From Pseudomonadota bacterium (GTDB lineage Bacteria; Pseudomonadota; Gammaproteobacteria; Steroidobacterales; Steroidobacteraceae), in the NCBI GenBank assembly GCA_018241505.1, contig JAFEDS010000015.1, positions 1 to 64,000 of the forward strand: a stretch of DNA of 64,000 nt. The letters run 5' to 3'. The notes beneath the pieces were generated by a model. The model worked only from the letters and a program-made list of their open reading frames with translations. It searched no databases and was not told the DNA's origin. Shown one piece after another: positions 63,689 to 64,000 of the stretch; position 1 is the first letter of the stretch; the number at the start of each line of letters is the position of its first letter. The position numbers were made by a program, and so were the translations under genes.

Positions 63689-63708
63689 GCGAGAACAATC
63701 CCTACAAC
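63681..63708 (+). promoter_or_regulatory. Candidate promoter of the LysR gene
   Basis: TTGACT (63681-63686), 16 bases of spacer and TACAAC (63703-63708) lie 18 bases before the LysR start codon. The -35 lies inside the right arm of the palindrome. Confidence 0.45.
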
Positions 63709-63725
63709 ACAACGAGGCGCGGAGC

Positions 63726-64000
63726 ATGAGTCGCTGGGATCTGATGCAGTCTTTTGTCCAGGTGGTGGATGCCGGCAGCTTCTCGGCGGCCGCCGAGCGC
63801 ATGCAGGTGTCCAAGTCGCTATTGAGCAAGAATGTCGCGCGGCTCGAGCGGCACCTGGGTACCCAGTTGCTGGTGCGCACGACCCGGCGGCTGAACCCGA
63901 CCGATGCCGGCGCAGCCCTGTTTCAGAAGTGCGAACGGCTGTTCAATGATCTCGAGGAGGCTGAGCAGTCGGTGCTGAGCCTCGATGTGAAGCCTCGGGG
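63726..64000 (+). CDS. LysR-family transcription regulator, 3' partial
   Basis: The first 91 residues only; the frame is open to the window end. It begins with the typical LysR winged-helix: SRWDLMQSFVQVVDAGSFSA, then the AAAERMQVSKSLLSKNVARL recognition helix and LGTQLLVRTTRRLNPTDAG. It should control the divergent TonB receptor-Rieske-EthD operon with a small co-inducer. ATG 63726 has GGAG a few bases upstream. Confidence 0.9.
   Translation, partial: MSRWDLMQSFVQVVDAGSFSAAAERMQVSKSLLSKNVARLERHLGTQLLVRTTRRLNPTDAGAALFQKCERLFNDLEEAEQSVLSLDVKPR

Overview
The window is about 64 kb of GC-rich DNA (well above 60% for most of its length) with densely packed genes, many stop/start overlaps of the ATGA, GTGA or TGATG type, and no phage or IS gene that I can recognise. 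The gene content (birA-coaX-SPOR block, plsY, an EpsB/D/E/F/G exopolysaccharide set, several GGDEF/EAL proteins, a TonB receptor, a likely RpoN promoter) points to a free-living proteobacterium. A gammaproteobacterium near Steroidobacterales/Nevskiales is my inference, not a proven placement.

Left part (1-16 kb). A partial, AT-richer M24-fold gene lies at the 3' side of a tRNA-Thr(TGT) gene. Then come a glutathione S-transferase, a giant periplasmic-propeller GGDEF/EAL sensor, a secreted S8 protease ending in a perfect hexapeptide repeat, a catalytically degenerate GGDEF/EAL protein, a second diguanylate cyclase, an N-terminally short GNAT gene, a frameshifted gene of unknown function, a secreted alpha/beta hydrolase and a 2OG-Fe(II) oxygenase.

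Centre (16-40 kb). This is a complete exopolysaccharide locus. A short rightward group (EpsL-like barrel, GH16 hydrolase, Wzx flippase, methyltransferase) converges on a leftward operon of about 18 genes that starts near 39.65 kb. The operon encodes the initiating phosphotransferase (EpsB), EpsD lipoprotein, EpsE export protein, EpsF chain-length protein, an EpsG-like ATPase, a Wzy polymerase, an acyltransferase, a pyruvyl transferase, a second Wzx, a methyltransferase and seven glycosyltransferases. Together they could assemble, decorate, flip, polymerise and export a complex polysaccharide. Upstream of the operon lie a good sigma-54 (-24/-12) promoter and a leader hairpin. No exosortase gene is in the window.

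Right-centre (40-48 kb). Housekeeping block: SPOR protein with an Asn-Gly-Pro linker, coaX, birA, plsY and a CtlX-like hydrolase, all leftward. They are divergent from a ligase-associated exonuclease and ATP-dependent DNA ligase pair.

Right part (48-64 kb). An LPG-synthase-like membrane protein, a lone receiver protein, a three-gene signalling unit (OmpR regulator, LysM-FecR periplasmic protein, CHASE2 histidine kinase), YidB, a GT-C membrane protein overlapping a gamma-glutamyltransferase, a PAS-GGDEF-EAL protein, and a small uptake/catabolic operon (TonB receptor, Rieske oxygenase, EthD protein) read divergently from a LysR gene cut by the window end.

The themes are extracellular polysaccharide, cell-surface sensing and cyclic-di-GMP. 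Four GGDEF-type proteins, one of them degenerate, sit in the same 60 kb as the EPS locus.
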